A DNA stretch of 64,000 nucleotides from positions 18,288,575 to 18,352,574 of the forward strand of contig OX419339.1 in assembly GCA_948470475.1 (NCBI GenBank), in the 5' to 3' direction. The notes below the pieces were generated by a model. It ran no database searches and was not told the DNA's origin. It saw only the letters and a program-made list of their open reading frames with translations. Positions 22,510 to 34,289 of this stretch are shown piece by piece (positions within the stretch are counted from its first letter, which is position 1; each line of letters begins with the position of its first letter). Made by a program: the position numbers and the translations under genes. Source of the stretch: Galaxea fascicularis. Lineage: Eukaryota; Cnidaria; Anthozoa; Scleractinia; Euphylliidae.

Positions 22510-23580
22510 ACATAGGAAGATTACAGGACCTGAATTTAATGCAAGTTACTTATAAACATATCTTCTTCTTATCAGAAGTAATGGTACGTTATGAAGTGGG
22601 ATGATGTTATGTTTTTGACATGCTTCTCTGAAGCAATCCAGAGGCCACGCCACTGCAACATTTTTAAAAGTATGCTATCAAAGTATACTATGGAGCTGAA
22701 AACAGGCCAGCAGATATCTCTTTACAAATTAATGTATTTTACGTGAAGGTAGAACCTCCAATTTTTCACTCCGAAAGGAAAGAATCACGTCCAAAGGAAA
22801 CAAAATGGCTTGAATAAGCGTGGAATAATCAAGTTCTAATTAAGTGTAGTAAGCTTAAAACGACTCAAAAAAAAAACGGGGCAAAACCAAAGACATGATA
22901 GCGGGGACTTCACTTTAAATACCCGATTTACAAATAACAGGGTTCAAGTGTATTAGCCATTTATAAATGTTAAATTATTAGGCGACAAAGGCTTCAATAA
23001 GCCCACGCATTCAAGTCTAATGTGGTCAATATTCAGTGGAAATTTTCTGACTGATTGATTAGAAAACGATGGGCTCATTTGAGGCAAACATTTTAAACAA
23101 AGATTCCCTTTTTGATCGTTTTCTTTTACTTGCTGCCATGATAATTATTGGTGTAACTCATTTGAACTAATTGCCACACCAAAATGGCGTGCCATGTGCC
23201 TTCTAAAATTTTCCAATTTAAATATGAAATTAGGAATGAAAGTTGTCAGCTACATGTAATAATTTGGGTGGGAGGAACACGACTCCCTAAGGATAAGTTC
23301 TATCTAAAAGAAGAATTCAGGAGAACTCACCATGAAAAATTATGGCTTCCAAATTCGAAATGGGTCTTACACGTTTTGAGGCGCATGACAGCAACCAAGT
23401 CTTACCCAGTCGACGACCGACTTTTGAAGCGTGTGACAACAACCGAGTAATCTGATTGGTCTGCAACCCTCGCGACCCTTTCTGTGTAGAGGACCAATCA
23501 CAGCAGACCTTTGGAGAGCTGCTTTAGAACTGCTTCAGTTCACTGACAATGTTCCCATTTATGTCTAGGTGTATATCCTT
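22510..23580. other. No gene recognised
   Basis: An 88-codon plus-strand ORF at 23184-23450 has no motif. The stretch may hold upstream exons or the promoter of the minus-strand gene that starts near 22.5 kb, but I see no clear signal. Confidence 0.35.
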
Positions 23581-23589
23581 TGCACCATC

Positions 23590-24960
23590 TCCGTGTCCTC
23601 TGTCTTTGCTGTTCAATAATGGTTTAAAAGTCTTGTAGAAATTCCAGCATGGATTCTGTCGTGTCTGGCACCCTGGTTGGCATAGTAACTAAGCATTCCA
23701 ACCTGTTCACGTGTTCTGAACACCAAAATATTTTGCCTTAACCTGTTGAGATTTAGGTCTCCAGTAATTATTACGAGATGCCCATGTACACATCTCATTC
23801 AGTTCATCCTCAAGTCTAATGTAATAGTCAGAACCTGAAGGTCTAGGTGGTCTGTAGACTCCACACACAGTTGCTTCATGCCGGCCAAGAGTAACTTCAA
23901 TGGTATTGAAGTGTAATGGAAGCTTTAACTTTTTCGATGTTAGATTGAAATCAACACAGGCCATAACACCACCTCCACTTTTGTTCCGGTCGCTCTGATA
24001 TATTGCATAACCCTCTATTACAAACTGTCTGTGAGGATAGGATCCATCAATTTTCGTTTCCGACAAAAGTACCAGTTGAGCTTTGAATTCCCTTACCAGC
24101 ATTGGGATTTCCTCTATTTTGTTCTGCAAACTGTTGACATTCAAGTGATAAATGAGTACATTTCTCGCATTTTTGACCCACATGGCAAACTCATTCACAC
24201 AATCATCTTCAATTTCAACTGAGTAGTTAACACTTTGCTCCATAATGTATTTGTAATTGTAATTGGCCACTCCCCTCGGAGCTTCACAGGACCAATTGGG
24301 TGAGATCGGACATCAGTTTGTAAAGGCGCCTATGGCTGCTGCTATCAGTCCATATTTGATCTCACCCACCCACCTAACCCATGCATAGGAAGATAGACCA
24401 CCACACCGGGAACTACGTCCCCTACTCTTTTTCAACAAGTGCGTGGGTTCTTAAAGTCCCCTGCTGACCATGTAACACTGAAGATGCAGGAGACGGGGCC
24501 TACGGTTTATAGTCTTTATCCAAGAAGACATGAACGTCTAACCATTTGAAGGTATAATTACAAAGGCAGCACATTCTCCTCAGTTATTTTTAGACCCTGA
24601 GTGTTGGTCCACTCCGGGGCTCCAACCCTCGACCTCCCGCACAGCAGACTTGTGCCCTACCAGCTGAGCTAACCAGGCAGCGGTTGAATGTTTGTTTTGG
24701 TTAGGGGAAGTGAATACGCATAAGAAAGACAAGGAGCACATGAAGCACAAATCCGTCTCTGAGTTAAGGCCTGATTTATAGCCTGACATTCTTTACCTTG
24801 GGAACATCCAGTGTGACTCAATAACCTGCAGACCTCACACTTCAGTACCTGGTCTTGCTTGACTTTGTTTTGAAATATCACAAATTTCTCTCCACCATTC
24901 GCTGGTCTGGGATTATGTTGAAAAGAAGTGTCTCTGATAATACCATACCCTCACTGAAAG
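23590..24960 (-). mobile_element. CR1-like LINE fragment: PHD-like finger and endonuclease, split by a SINE
   Basis: Minus strand from 24900: NPRPANGGEKFVIF (the NPGP-like motif) then a PHD-like cysteine/histidine finger (LKCEVCRLLSHTGC, RRICASC). After the SINE at 24285-24684 the endonuclease follows: HLNVNSLQNKIEEI, LVLLSETKIDG, GGGVMACVDFNL, CGVYRPPRPSG and IITGDLNLNRL (about 23780-23740). The reverse transcriptase is missing, so the copy is 3'-deleted. Confidence 0.72.
24285..24684 (-). mobile_element. tRNA-derived SINE
   Basis: On the minus strand the head reads TGCCTGGTTAGCTCAGCTGG. It contains a perfect pol III A box (TAGCTCAGCTGGTAGG, plus 24656-24671) and a B box-like GGTTGGAGCCC (plus 24617-24627). 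A 300-bp body without coding follows. It separates the finger and endonuclease of the LINE, so it inserted later. Confidence 0.75.
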
Positions 24961-25279
24961 ATATCTGCTACGACAGTAGTAAGGGGGGTCGATTGGGGAC
25001 ACACATTTAATTTTCACACCTTGGGAATCCTGTAGGGAATTGAGAATAAAGGAAAATGTAAATGAGATTGATGTATCTAACAGGTGATTTTGCAGTAGTC
25101 AGCAAAACGTCATCAAAACGTCATGTATCAAACTGGATATCAAACCTGTGTAATGTATCAATAAATATCAAACGGCATATCAAACGGGTATAATGTAGTT
25201 ATTAATATCAAGCGCCTGAAAAAACTGCTGAGGAAGTAGAAAAAGAAATTAAAAGTTAATGTGTTATGTTCTCTGTAGG

Positions 25280-26400
25280 TTTTCTCTCAAAGTTTTCAAA
25301 CAGTCGGGATGACTAAGAAAGCACAAGCAGAGGATGTGGTCAATGCTTTTGTGGAAGAGAAAGAAAAACAAACGAAAACTTGTGGATGTCAGTCAACAAT
25401 TTATCTTACCAGGAGAGGTGAAGAGAAAAGAAGCTTATACCAAAAGAGTGAACTCAGAAGTGGAAGAAATTGTGGAACAACAACAAGAACCCTTCTCTCC
25501 TCTTACAAGTGAGGAAGTCACTGTGTTTGAAAATCTCATCACTTATTTACGAGACAGGGACATTGAGGTCAACACGGTATAAGACGTAGTGATAGAAGAG
25601 GATGAATCTTTCCCATCCTGGTGGATGGGTATCCCTGGAAAGTTTTCTATTGTCCTTTCCATGAGTTGCCAGTGCATCATAATGTGTCTAAGAAAGGTTG
25701 GGCCTACGTTACCTGAGTGGTTAGCCGAAGAAAAAGCTGAAGCTGTCTTGACAGGGTTGCAACTGAATTCAATTTACAACAGGAGGGGTTGTTGTTGTTG
25801 TGTTTCTGCGAGGAACCACTTTGACTGGGAATGAGTCAGAAAAACGGGAGTTTTGGTCAGTGTTTCTTGACTTGTAAAGAAAAACCATCTTCTAGCTTAT
25901 TTAATTGGGTGGATCAACCTCTAAAACCTGAAGAAAAACCTGACAGTCCCCTGTATCAACCAGTGTCTTCCACGCGTGTGATAGCTTTTCCTCGTTTCAA
26001 ACCGTATCAGGTTCCTTTCTCTTGAGAAGGACTAATCAAAGTGTCCCTGTCAGAGAGAAGCAGCAAAACAGAAACAACTCGAAGCAGTCAGTACAGAGAA
26101 AACAGACACAAGCAAAAACAGCTGCTGCAAAGACCAAGAGACCTTAGATAACCGAATAAAAGATGTTCTGACGGAAAACGTGAAAGAATTGGATGCCACT
26201 GATGCCAACAGCACGTCAACAGAAAATGGGTAATGGTGAATTTCACAAGATCTAGCCACAAGATGGTTTCAAGTAGACACATCCACAGTGAAAGTCATCA
26301 AGGAATGGATTCCAGGAGATACTCTCTCAACATACTTCTTATTCAACAATGCCAAGGCTATACCACTGCAAGGAAAACAGTCTTGCGGTAGTAGATTGCT
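25280..26400 (+). pseudogene. Decayed coding-like region, unidentified
   Basis: Successive short plus-strand frames keep protein-like composition: KRKLVDVSQQFILPGEVKRK, EEIVEQQQEPFSPLTSEEVT, ESFPSWWMGIPGKFS, later EAAKQKQLEAVSTEKTDTS and TRWFQVDTSTVKVIKEWIPG. They are separated by stops and shifts. I do not recognise the family. A transposon-borne gene in decay is the simplest reading. Confidence 0.4.
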
Positions 26401-26402
26401 GT

Positions 26403-26660
26403 TCAAAAAGTAAACAACCCTGTTTCAAATCCTTGTAGACTGCTGAAGGCCAGCGTGTCCTTTAACAACTCCAATTTTATCCGTGCTCTGTGATGCCATT
26501 TTGGCGGTGAGCCAGCACCAGTTTTCCTTTGTTCCTTATGGAACTTTGGGAGTTCGGTCTTCGCCATCCTCTGGAGGTTTGTCCATTTTTCTTTCATTTT
26601 ACTTACACTTTGGTGTGCAGTTCCTACGGCAGTTATGGCAATTGTCATTGTTTTTTCCCA
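26403..26660 (-). pseudogene. Myb/SANT-like DNA-binding domain fragment (Harbinger type)
   Basis: The minus strand reads KTMTIAITAVGTAHQSVSKM then KEKWTNLQRMAKTELPKFHK and EQRKTGAGSPPK. The KEKWTNL helix followed by a Lys-rich segment and GGGxPP matches the Myb/SANT-like domain of Harbinger-associated proteins. The first part of the domain and any transposase are absent. Confidence 0.5.
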
Positions 26661-26759
26661 CACACACCTTGCCTGTTTGTGTTTGTAAACAAACAAACCA
26701 AACCTGTCAGGAGATGTTTTAAGTCTGGGGTATTTTATTTAACAATTGGTTAGTTATCC

Positions 26760-27900
26760 AGTGGTTAGCATCAGCTTAACAAACCTTCAAGCAATGAGAC
26801 TTTAAACAATGGGTCATTAACCCGCAATTAGCAAATTTAACCAACCACCAGCTAACAACTAGTTAAATAAGCTGGCTCTCAAATAATCGGATCCTAGTCC
26901 ACTAATGATTATATGCAACTATAGCAAGTCCTTGATCTTAAAATAATTATAATCCTGATGGTAAATAACAATAATAACAAACTAATGTAAAGCTTGTAAT
27001 AAGCTGACACCCTACCCCCCTGTTCACTGAAAGTTAAATGAACAAATTGACCATATTACCTCTGGGTTGTTAAACTGCGATGCCACTCTTTGCTGTTAAT
27101 TTGCCACATCAAACATGCCATGAATCCAAAGTTGAGTTGGAGGGTATCCCCTTTCTGTGCGTATAGGGGCCCTATTATATACCTCTTAAAAAATCTGAAG
27201 ATTCCTGTCGATTCTGAGTGGGAAGACATAATGTAATGCAAACAGTGGAGTTCACTTGTCCATATAATGGGACAGATTGTAAAAACAAAGGTTCATCCCA
27301 TGAACAAATCCCTCCAACCTTTTCTATGCGCTGATTGTGCATGCAGCATCCTGCCATGTGACTCACTGTCAGGTCCATGAAGTGAATGATTTAGCATGTA
27401 CAGTGTAACAAATACAGTTTCTCCCCCATTTGTCCGAGCACACATGTGAACTGCACCCTGAAAGAGTCTCAACGCCAGTATTTGTGTTACTATAGAAACA
27501 CAAGCATTTGTGAAAATCCATCTATTCCACCTTGGATTACAAAGCACCACCTGTATAGATTACAAGTAAAGTGAGTTACAGATCCACTCAACATTGATAA
27601 GAGCCAATCACAAGCCCTGGGCTTTCTCTTTTTGACCATCTGCTTGCCTAACAAACAGAGCTATTACTTTCAGGAACTGGAAACAGTTTCAGCTTCTTTT
27701 TATTTTTTGACAAAACAACTCGTAAGTTGTTATTTATATTTCTTAGAACAGCCACTGGGCAAAAAATGGATTTGTGGTGCAAGTATGGTTTAAATGTGAC
27801 ATTTGCCTCATTTGTCCATAATTAACCGAGAAGCAAATGTGGCATTTGTCATGAAAACAAGCGGGATAAAGATGCATTTGCTCTTCTAGACAAATGTGGA
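26760..27900. other. No recognised gene
   Basis: Three overlapping minus-strand ORFs (27056-27550, 60-85 codons) are cysteine- and histidine-containing but match no family and lack splice support. I treat them as non-coding. Confidence 0.3.
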
Positions 27901-27904
27901 CAAT

Positions 27905-28020
27905 TGGGGGCGAGGGGCAGGGTTGGCACACTGTGTGAGAGCAGTCACCTTCCACTAATGTGTCCCAGGTTCGATTCACAGAATCGGTGATTTGATTTCA
28001 TTTGATTTGAGAATTGTAAA
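27905..28020 (+). mobile_element. 5' part of a tRNA-derived SINE
   Basis: GGTTGGCACACTGTGTGAGA then CACCTTCCACTAATGTGTCC and the B box GGTTCGATTC, matching the head of the SINE at 36855-37135 (CACCTTCCACCAATATGTCC). Only the head remains. Confidence 0.6.
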
Positions 28021-28086
28021 GAAGATAAGAATGTAAAGTTGGAGGCTAATCGTCTGTGAGTTGGAGGCTAGTTGTCTTAAGTTCGG

Positions 28087-28180
28087 GGACGAGTTGTCCA
28101 GATACCGGTTAGAGGTGTCGCGAGGTCACGGGTTCAAACTCCGTTGAAGTCCTGAATTTTTTTCAGGTTTTAATTAAATT
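28087..28180 (+). mobile_element. Fragment of a second tRNA-derived SINE family
   Basis: GGTCACGGGTTCAAACTCCG holds a B box (GGTTCAAACTCC) and is followed by GTTGAAGTCCTGAATTTTTT, a hairpin-like tail common in such SINEs. Confidence 0.5.
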
Positions 28181-29265
28181 CAATTATGACATATTCATAT
28201 TTAAAAAAATGCTATACTTTGAGTTGATAAAGCTCACCACTTGCGTGTACTTCTTCGAAATACTGTAAACAGTTTTGAATCGATGTCTTCTCGACCTTCT
28301 CGTGAATAGGCGCACAGAGTTACAACAGAGTATCAACTGAATACTCGTTCCCAGACCCTAGAGAATATGTTACCTTTCTTGTACCCCGCTGAGCCCATGC
28401 GCTGAGCCAGGAGTGTCTCAAACTACGAGAGCGTTCTGGACTGCGGTTGCTTATCGCCTTCTTGTTACCCTCTTTAAAATAGTCAGTTTAATGGACTGTG
28501 TTGACATCAACTGAACTAAAAAGTCCTTGTACATGCCTCAACAAGGTACAGTAGACTTAGTCTAAATCTTTGAAGTTTCCACTTTTACTTTGAGTAAGGA
28601 CGTACTAGATACAGATGACGTAAAACAAAAGAAATCAATATTTTCTGTCATGCATTTTAGGACCTTTTAGGTGTTCTGAAGTATTGTTTTATGGTTTCTG
28701 TATTTGTATTCAGAACATGATGTAACAGTGAAAGTTGCCCAAGAGCATCTAGTTTATAACTTTTTCAGTTCCTATTCATTCTCTCATGGTGAAATTGGTG
28801 CTCAAAAAAACGTCAAAATAGCATTCCCTTTTTATGTGCAATATTCTTAAGGTATCCTTATCGAGATGCCTACATAATAGGAAATAAAGAATTACAGAAA
28901 ATAATCCAAGGAAGAGTCTCCGATTAAGCTGTCTACAAGAAATAAATTTACAGTCAGTAACTTTTTAGTATAACTGAATCAATGATACCCCATTCACACC
29001 AATTAAATATGTTTAATTGAACCAGGTTTTAAAAAATTAAAAAAAACAATAATAAAAAACTGAACGCATCTTACAGTAAGTAAAGTTTCTTCAGTTTTTA
29101 AAATGTAAGTATAAACAATGATTTTAAATGAATCAAGTTAGGTTAACCTTACTTGGCTTACAATACCTGGGAAGAATACTGATGTAATCAACACCATAAC
29201 TGGTTGAGCAAATATCATTGCACTTTACTTGAAATAAATCAGTGACATGTTTATTTTATTGATAA
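28181..29265. other. AT-rich non-coding sequence
   Basis: No ORF, splice-paired exon or repeat that I can name. Confidence 0.45.
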
Positions 29266-29267
29266 TA

Positions 29268-29553
29268 ATAATAATAATAATAATAATAAGACCTTTATTT
29301 ACCCTCAGCAGTGTATTTAGCACAAAGCTAGTGGTGCACCAAGCAAATACATAAAAAAGAGAATTGAAATAAATATAACGTGATAACAATCCCAACTGAC
29401 AGGAGGCAGACCAGTTGGCTATTTATAAGGATGACTGAGGAGTTGAATCAAGCACTTACTCAGAACAGCACCAACTAGTGGTCAGAGTGAGATTTGAACC
29501 TCGGCTACCGGGTTGAAATCCAGCACCCTAAACCACTCTGCCATCCTGCCTTC
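29268..29553 (-). mobile_element. Full-length tRNA-derived SINE with (ATT)n tail
   Basis: Minus strand: AGGATGGCAGAGTGGTTTAG (A box-like) and GCCGAGGTTCAAATCTCAC (B box GGTTCAAATC), a body of about 200 bp, then AAATAAAGGTCTTATTATTATT. The tail is the ATA repeat on plus at 29266-29289. The head resembles a leucine- or serine-type tRNA. Confidence 0.75.
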
Positions 29554-29559
29554 TTCTGA

Positions 29560-31490
29560 TGAATCAGTGTAGTAGTATACCATTCAGTGTACAATTACCG
29601 GTATATGTATTACACTTAACAAGTGAACTGACCCTAATGAATCATGAATTCACATGTGTCAATTAAAGTCACAGTACACCTCCCAACTGGCAATTATCTT
29701 TAAACTTAGACTTTTAGGTTAAAGTAATCATTGAAGTGTGATCTGTAAAGTGAAACAAAAATATTGAAAAAGACTAAAATAATATTGGTAGAGAAATCAT
29801 GATTTTATATTCGGCTGAAAGTAAAAGCTCCTCTTTTGATTTATTGCCTTGGTGCAACTTTTTCAAAATGATTTTGTCAGTTTAAGGAGACACTTTAAAG
29901 ACTTAAGTTTTTTAGCATTTTTTGTCTGAAAACTAATGAAGAATTAAATCTGGCAAAGCACAAAATTTGCTTTGGCTTGTAGCTTTGAAAAGGTGATTTG
30001 GACACTCAGATTTAAAGGGCATGAAAAATTCTTGTTATAGTTTTATAAGCCAAGTCTAAATAAATTTAAGTTTTATATGAAATTTAAGTATGTACAGTTT
30101 AAACTGAATGCATTACATTGCTTGGACATGAGACAGCCCTAAAGGAAACTTTAACCTTATTCCAAATAATTGAGGCACCATATCATTAAATTTGAAGACT
30201 GATTGCATTAAAATGTGGGAACTTTAAAGATGTATGAAACAGAATGGTCACCAGCAACACCTGGAATTATCATTTCAAGTAATTGTTACAATATTGTAAA
30301 GAATAGATCACACTTGAAACACTGTAAAAGCAACAGATATAAATATTTTATTTATCAATTCCATACTGAAATTATTAAATGATATCCAGAAGACAGTAAA
30401 AAACCTATATATACATTGAACTCTTGAAAATACCTGTTCCTCATTACAAAGTTTTTTCTTTTTTTCATTTTTTTTTCAACATCACTTTTTAAGTAAATTT
30501 ACTCCTTTGCAAACTATATGTGCTTGTGTTTTATAACCTTTTTTTAATATGTTGACTTCCAATATTCAATATCAGTTTTGAAAGGAGTATACATATTTTC
30601 AACAGCCTTATAATTCCATAAAAATAAACAAGTATAATTTTTTAAGATATTACAAGATTATCTTTGAAAATCACTTAAGGAATATATACTAGTTAATGGT
30701 AATTAGAACAAAAATATTATATCAGTCCTCTGCAGGTACATGTATATGTACACAAGAAAAACAATGATTTGTGAATACTACTGCTTAATAAAATTACTTA
30801 TTGTCTCAGTTTCCTTGAAATTCAAATTGTAACAACGAAAAACTTTTCAAACATACTTTAATTGAAACTACTGTAGACACCAACATATAACGTTCATTTT
30901 TTTAGTTTAGAAAAATAGCTTCAATTTGAGAATGTAACTCATGAGCGAGAACACCTTGGCAAGGTTTCACAACTTTTGATTAATCACTTTTCAAAAGTCA
31001 AAATTCAACTGAATCTATTAAAACAACATTTGATAAATATTTCTGTAAAATATAACAGAATAAAAGTTATGTACTGTTCTTGCAAATCTGATACTTCTAA
31101 TAAAATATTTTACTTTGAACTCTTCAATGATAAATCTTTTTAGCAAACAATTATTGCACTCACTTTTCATGAACAGCTCAAAGTCATTTATCAAGAACTT
31201 GCAATCCACCACAAAGCTGTATATATAGTCTCACCACCTATGAATCATTTAGAAGTGGAGTAATAGGTGTATTGCAGAAAGTGTCATACTTTTGAAAACC
31301 TCTCCTTTTTCATGCATCTACAGGTATTCAATTAAAACTCAAATTTGGAGTGCAACTTACTTGTCAGTTTGGCTTACATGTTGGTGTTTACAGTAGTGTT
31401 GTTCTTCAAACACAAACATATTTTAGTGTTATTAGAGTTTATGTAGCAGCACAAGTCAACCACAAGCCCAAGTCAATCTCGAGTCCTGAG
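29560..31490. other. AT-rich non-coding sequence
   Basis: About 1.9 kb with no supported gene. A 64-codon minus-strand ORF at 31018-31212 has no motif. Confidence 0.45.
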
Positions 31491-31748
31491 TCAACTTTAA
31501 AGTGCTACTGAACCCAAAAAGAATCTGGTGAAAAATAACAATAAATTTTTAGTTCAATATGTACTTCATCAGCTAAATAAGTTTTGACGCCGCAAAAACC
31601 ATTTTATCGGTATTTTTTTCGAACGCGAACATGACCAAATTGCTGCCGAAAGTGCGACAAGCCGATCCTTAATTAAATATGCATATGACGTCACACGGTT
31701 GACACATCGAGCGCGGGGAAATTTCTGTTCTCACGTTTTCAGTCAAAT

Positions 31749-31993
31749 GACTGCTATGGCGAAGCATGGAGGTAAGATTTGTGCGGCTGGTGCCCCGGGA
31801 CAAATTAACTGTCCTAACAACTCTTTTAGTGCCGGGGTTTCTTTGGATATTTTCCCCAAAAACCAGAAAGTAAGAGCTCCAATGGGTGAAATTTGTACGG
31901 ACTCACAGGCCGGATTTTCAGCCTACTGATTACAGCCATCTATGCTCTTTGCACTTCCACGAGAGTTGCTATACACGCTTAGTTTAAGCAGTA
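31749..31993 (+). pseudogene. THAP zinc-finger domain, frameshifted
   Basis: The plus strand reads GGKICAAGAPGQINCPNNSF, SLDIFPKNQKVR. A 1-base shift near 31880 then leads to QWVKFVRTHRPDFQPTDYSH and LCSLHFHESCYTR, ending at a stop. The spacing C...C...W..F....R...C..HF is the C2CH THAP pattern. THAP domains bind DNA and are the N-terminal part of P-element transposases. Confidence 0.65.
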
Positions 31994-32712
31994 TGATGCC
32001 TGCTGATGCAAGCGAAGAAAGTGGCAATAACTCGGGGGAGTTATGGGCTCCTGCTCGGGGGAATTAAGCAGCAAGGGCCAAAGGAAAAAAGGAATTTTAA
32101 TAAGAGGATCAGTTCCGACGATTCATTGCGCGAATAAAGTGCCAGAGAAAGGGGAACCGAGTGATCAAGATTGGAGGAGATCGAAAGCGGTAGGTGCAGG
32201 TCAAATCCACAACTACCCATCGTCTTCACTAGCTTCATCCCTATTTCAAGCTAGAAAAACAACGAAAATATCGAAATATTCGACGAGTTAAAAATATTAT
32301 CCAGCTTACGATAGTAAATAACCATTAATTTTTTTGAAAGTCTCATATCTTGTTTAGGTACTCATAAATTACGGGTCCGCAAAAAAAGGCCTTTCAGTAA
32401 TCACACGCACTTTCATTTCATCGCCTGCGCTTGAAAGTCTTTTGAAAAACATTGTTCTGGCGAGAGAATGTCCTCCTAAACTTGATCTTTTATTACAAAC
32501 AATTGCAACATTTGCGATGACGTTAAAGGGGTTTGACAGGCTAAACACGACTCCCGCTGTTTCGTGATGTAATAGGTCTTCAGTTGACCTTTAAAGTTTA
32601 GCTCTCACAAGTATGTCTTATAGAGATTTTCCTCTCCTGTAGGAGATGAGAGGTGGTTCTCTGTATATTTCTCTCAGCATTGGTTGGTTTTCGATTAAAT
32701 GCCACTTACTCA

Positions 32713-33115
32713 TTAAAATATTTTTGAGAGGTTAGGCACTGATGGATTGCACTGCGTGACAAAAGGCAATAATCCGTTTTGCACTTTTTGCGGTTTTTGA
32801 TGAAGTGCCGACTTTCTATCTGTAAATTTGACTTCTGCGAGGACTTCGTTTACCAGATTATCTGGATAGCCTCGGACACGCAAGTGTGATCTAAAATTTT
32901 TAACGTTTTCTTCAAATGTTGGCTTTGAAGAGTTGGTTCTAAGAAGCCTAAGGGCTTCGCCGTTGATAAATCCTTTTTTCACGCCTGGAGTGTGACAGGA
33001 GGAGAATTGCGTGTTTTGAAATGTCTCAGTCGGTTTCAAGTGAGTGCGGATGTCAAAGATTGAATCTTTGTAGAATCTCTCGCCTTTAAAGATAGTAGTG
33101 TCTAGGAAGTTTGTT
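32713..33115 (-). mobile_element. Penelope-like retroelement fragment
   Basis: Minus strand: FLDTTIFKGERFYKDS, THLKPTETFQNTQFSSCHTP, GVKKGFINGEALRLLRTNSS, FRSHLRVRGYPDNLV. This order matches the region after the RT core of Penelope-like elements (HxKPTxxxxYxxxxSxHP, then the RxxRxCSxxxxF, then RGYPxxxV motif). RT core and GIY-YIG nuclease are absent. Confidence 0.62.
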
Positions 33116-33124
33116 TTCTCTTCT

Positions 33125-33745
33125 CATATTTCAGATTCAGATTCAGATTCTTTATTTTACACTACTTATGTCATTAAGTACAGTTAAAAAAAAAAAAAAT
33201 AGAAAGGAAAGAAAAAAGAGCAAAGTTTTTACATATTGTAGGAAAAGAAGGAAAGGTGCGTAGTGACCATAGTAGCAATTGCTTTCGAGATGGTCACTAC
33301 CACATGATTTCATGAGAAAGAAAAATATTTGTAATAAGCTGGCATTCTAAATTTAAGATTTACAAAGAGAAAAGAAATAAATAACAATTCATTAAGTAGT
33401 AAATTATTAATACATCTATATACATCAAATTATATGTATATACATTAATTTTTATTTAGACTTTTTCTTATTACAATTTGAGTGGAATTATATACCGAAT
33501 TACATGAATATGATTTATATAAAAATACAGTAATATAAATTAAGTTTGATTGACAAGGAGATAACGCTTATGTTGTTGAATAAAAGAAGAAAAGGGCAAA
33601 ATCTTCAAATTGTAAGGTACTTTTTCCCAAACTCTAGAGGCCATAGATATAAATCTTGAAAGGCCATAGTTGGTTCTGGAAACTGGTCTGTATAAGTTCT
33701 CTTTTGAGGCATATCTAGTGTTATAGTTATGCACTCCACTTGAGG
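33125..33745 (-). mobile_element. 3' fragment of a CR1-like LINE
   Basis: The ORF 33734-33540 reads MHNYNTRYASKENLYRPVSR, then ASRVWEKVPYNLKILPFSSF: the usual C-terminus of this RT class. An AT-rich 3' UTR follows and ends in (TCTGAA)n (plus strand ATTCAG units, 33131-33151). 5' truncated at about 33745. Confidence 0.75.
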
Positions 33746-33754
33746 GTGTGATTA

Positions 33755-33978
33755 ATTTATTAAGAGCAGCAGGAGTATTGAGTATTGAGTTAGGCCGTCA
33801 TTGCCTTCTTCTTCGTCTGGTTCTTCATAGCCCTCTGGGGCAACCGGCTCGAACAGATATGGCTCTACGAGACCGCCAACTACTCCAAAATCTTCCTCGT
33901 TTTCGCTCTCTATTTCCCCAGAAACACTCTTGGGGCAAGGTTATGTTAGAATCTGAATCTTCGGAACTAGACATTTTC
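33755..33978 (-). pseudogene. Acidic N-terminal fragment of a transposon protein
   Basis: The minus strand starts MSSSEDSDSNITLPQECFWG. A shifted frame then reads GGLVEPYLFEPVAPEGYEEP followed by a run of Asp/Glu. Such acidic starts precede a cysteine-rich domain in cnidarian transposon proteins I remember, but the rest is cut off by the LINE at 33745. It lies near the right end of the 31.5-34.3 kb element and points inward. Confidence 0.35.
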
Positions 33979-34289
33979 CAATGTAGAATGAAGTAAACAG
34001 TTGACGTTTACAGTAATCTCGACAGAGACGCTGTGAGCTTCAGTCACTTTCCCCAGTGTTGTCAACCTTGTGACGTCATGAGTGTGGTCAACCGCTGAGA
34101 AGTTCGCAGGCTCTATATTTCTGATTTTGTCCCACTTTTCCACCCTACTTTACGCCTCTATAACAGCAACTTCTTGAGGGTAAAAGAGCATTTTTATTTT
34201 CAAGTAGTGTTCTTCTAAGATTGAAAAAATATTTTATGTAATAAAAAGCCACTTTGAATATTCGTTTCAGTAGCACTTTAAGTCAAGTT

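Larger units (their letters stand above)
31498..34280. mobile_element. THAP-bearing inverted-repeat element (P-like), filled with other repeats
   Basis: TAAAGTGCTACTGAA starts at 31498 and its inverted copy TTCAGTAGCACTTTA ends at 34280. The flanks AGTCAACTT (31489-31497) and AGTCAAGTT (34281-34289) look like a 9-bp duplication with one mismatch, though the local sequence is itself repetitive in AGTCAA. A THAP domain lies just inside the left end, as in P-type transposases. The centre holds Penelope-like and LINE fragments rather than a transposase body. Confidence 0.55.

Noticed and set aside
24600..24684. A genuine tRNA gene
   Set aside because: The A and B boxes are there, but the cloverleaf stems do not pair convincingly and a long SINE body follows.
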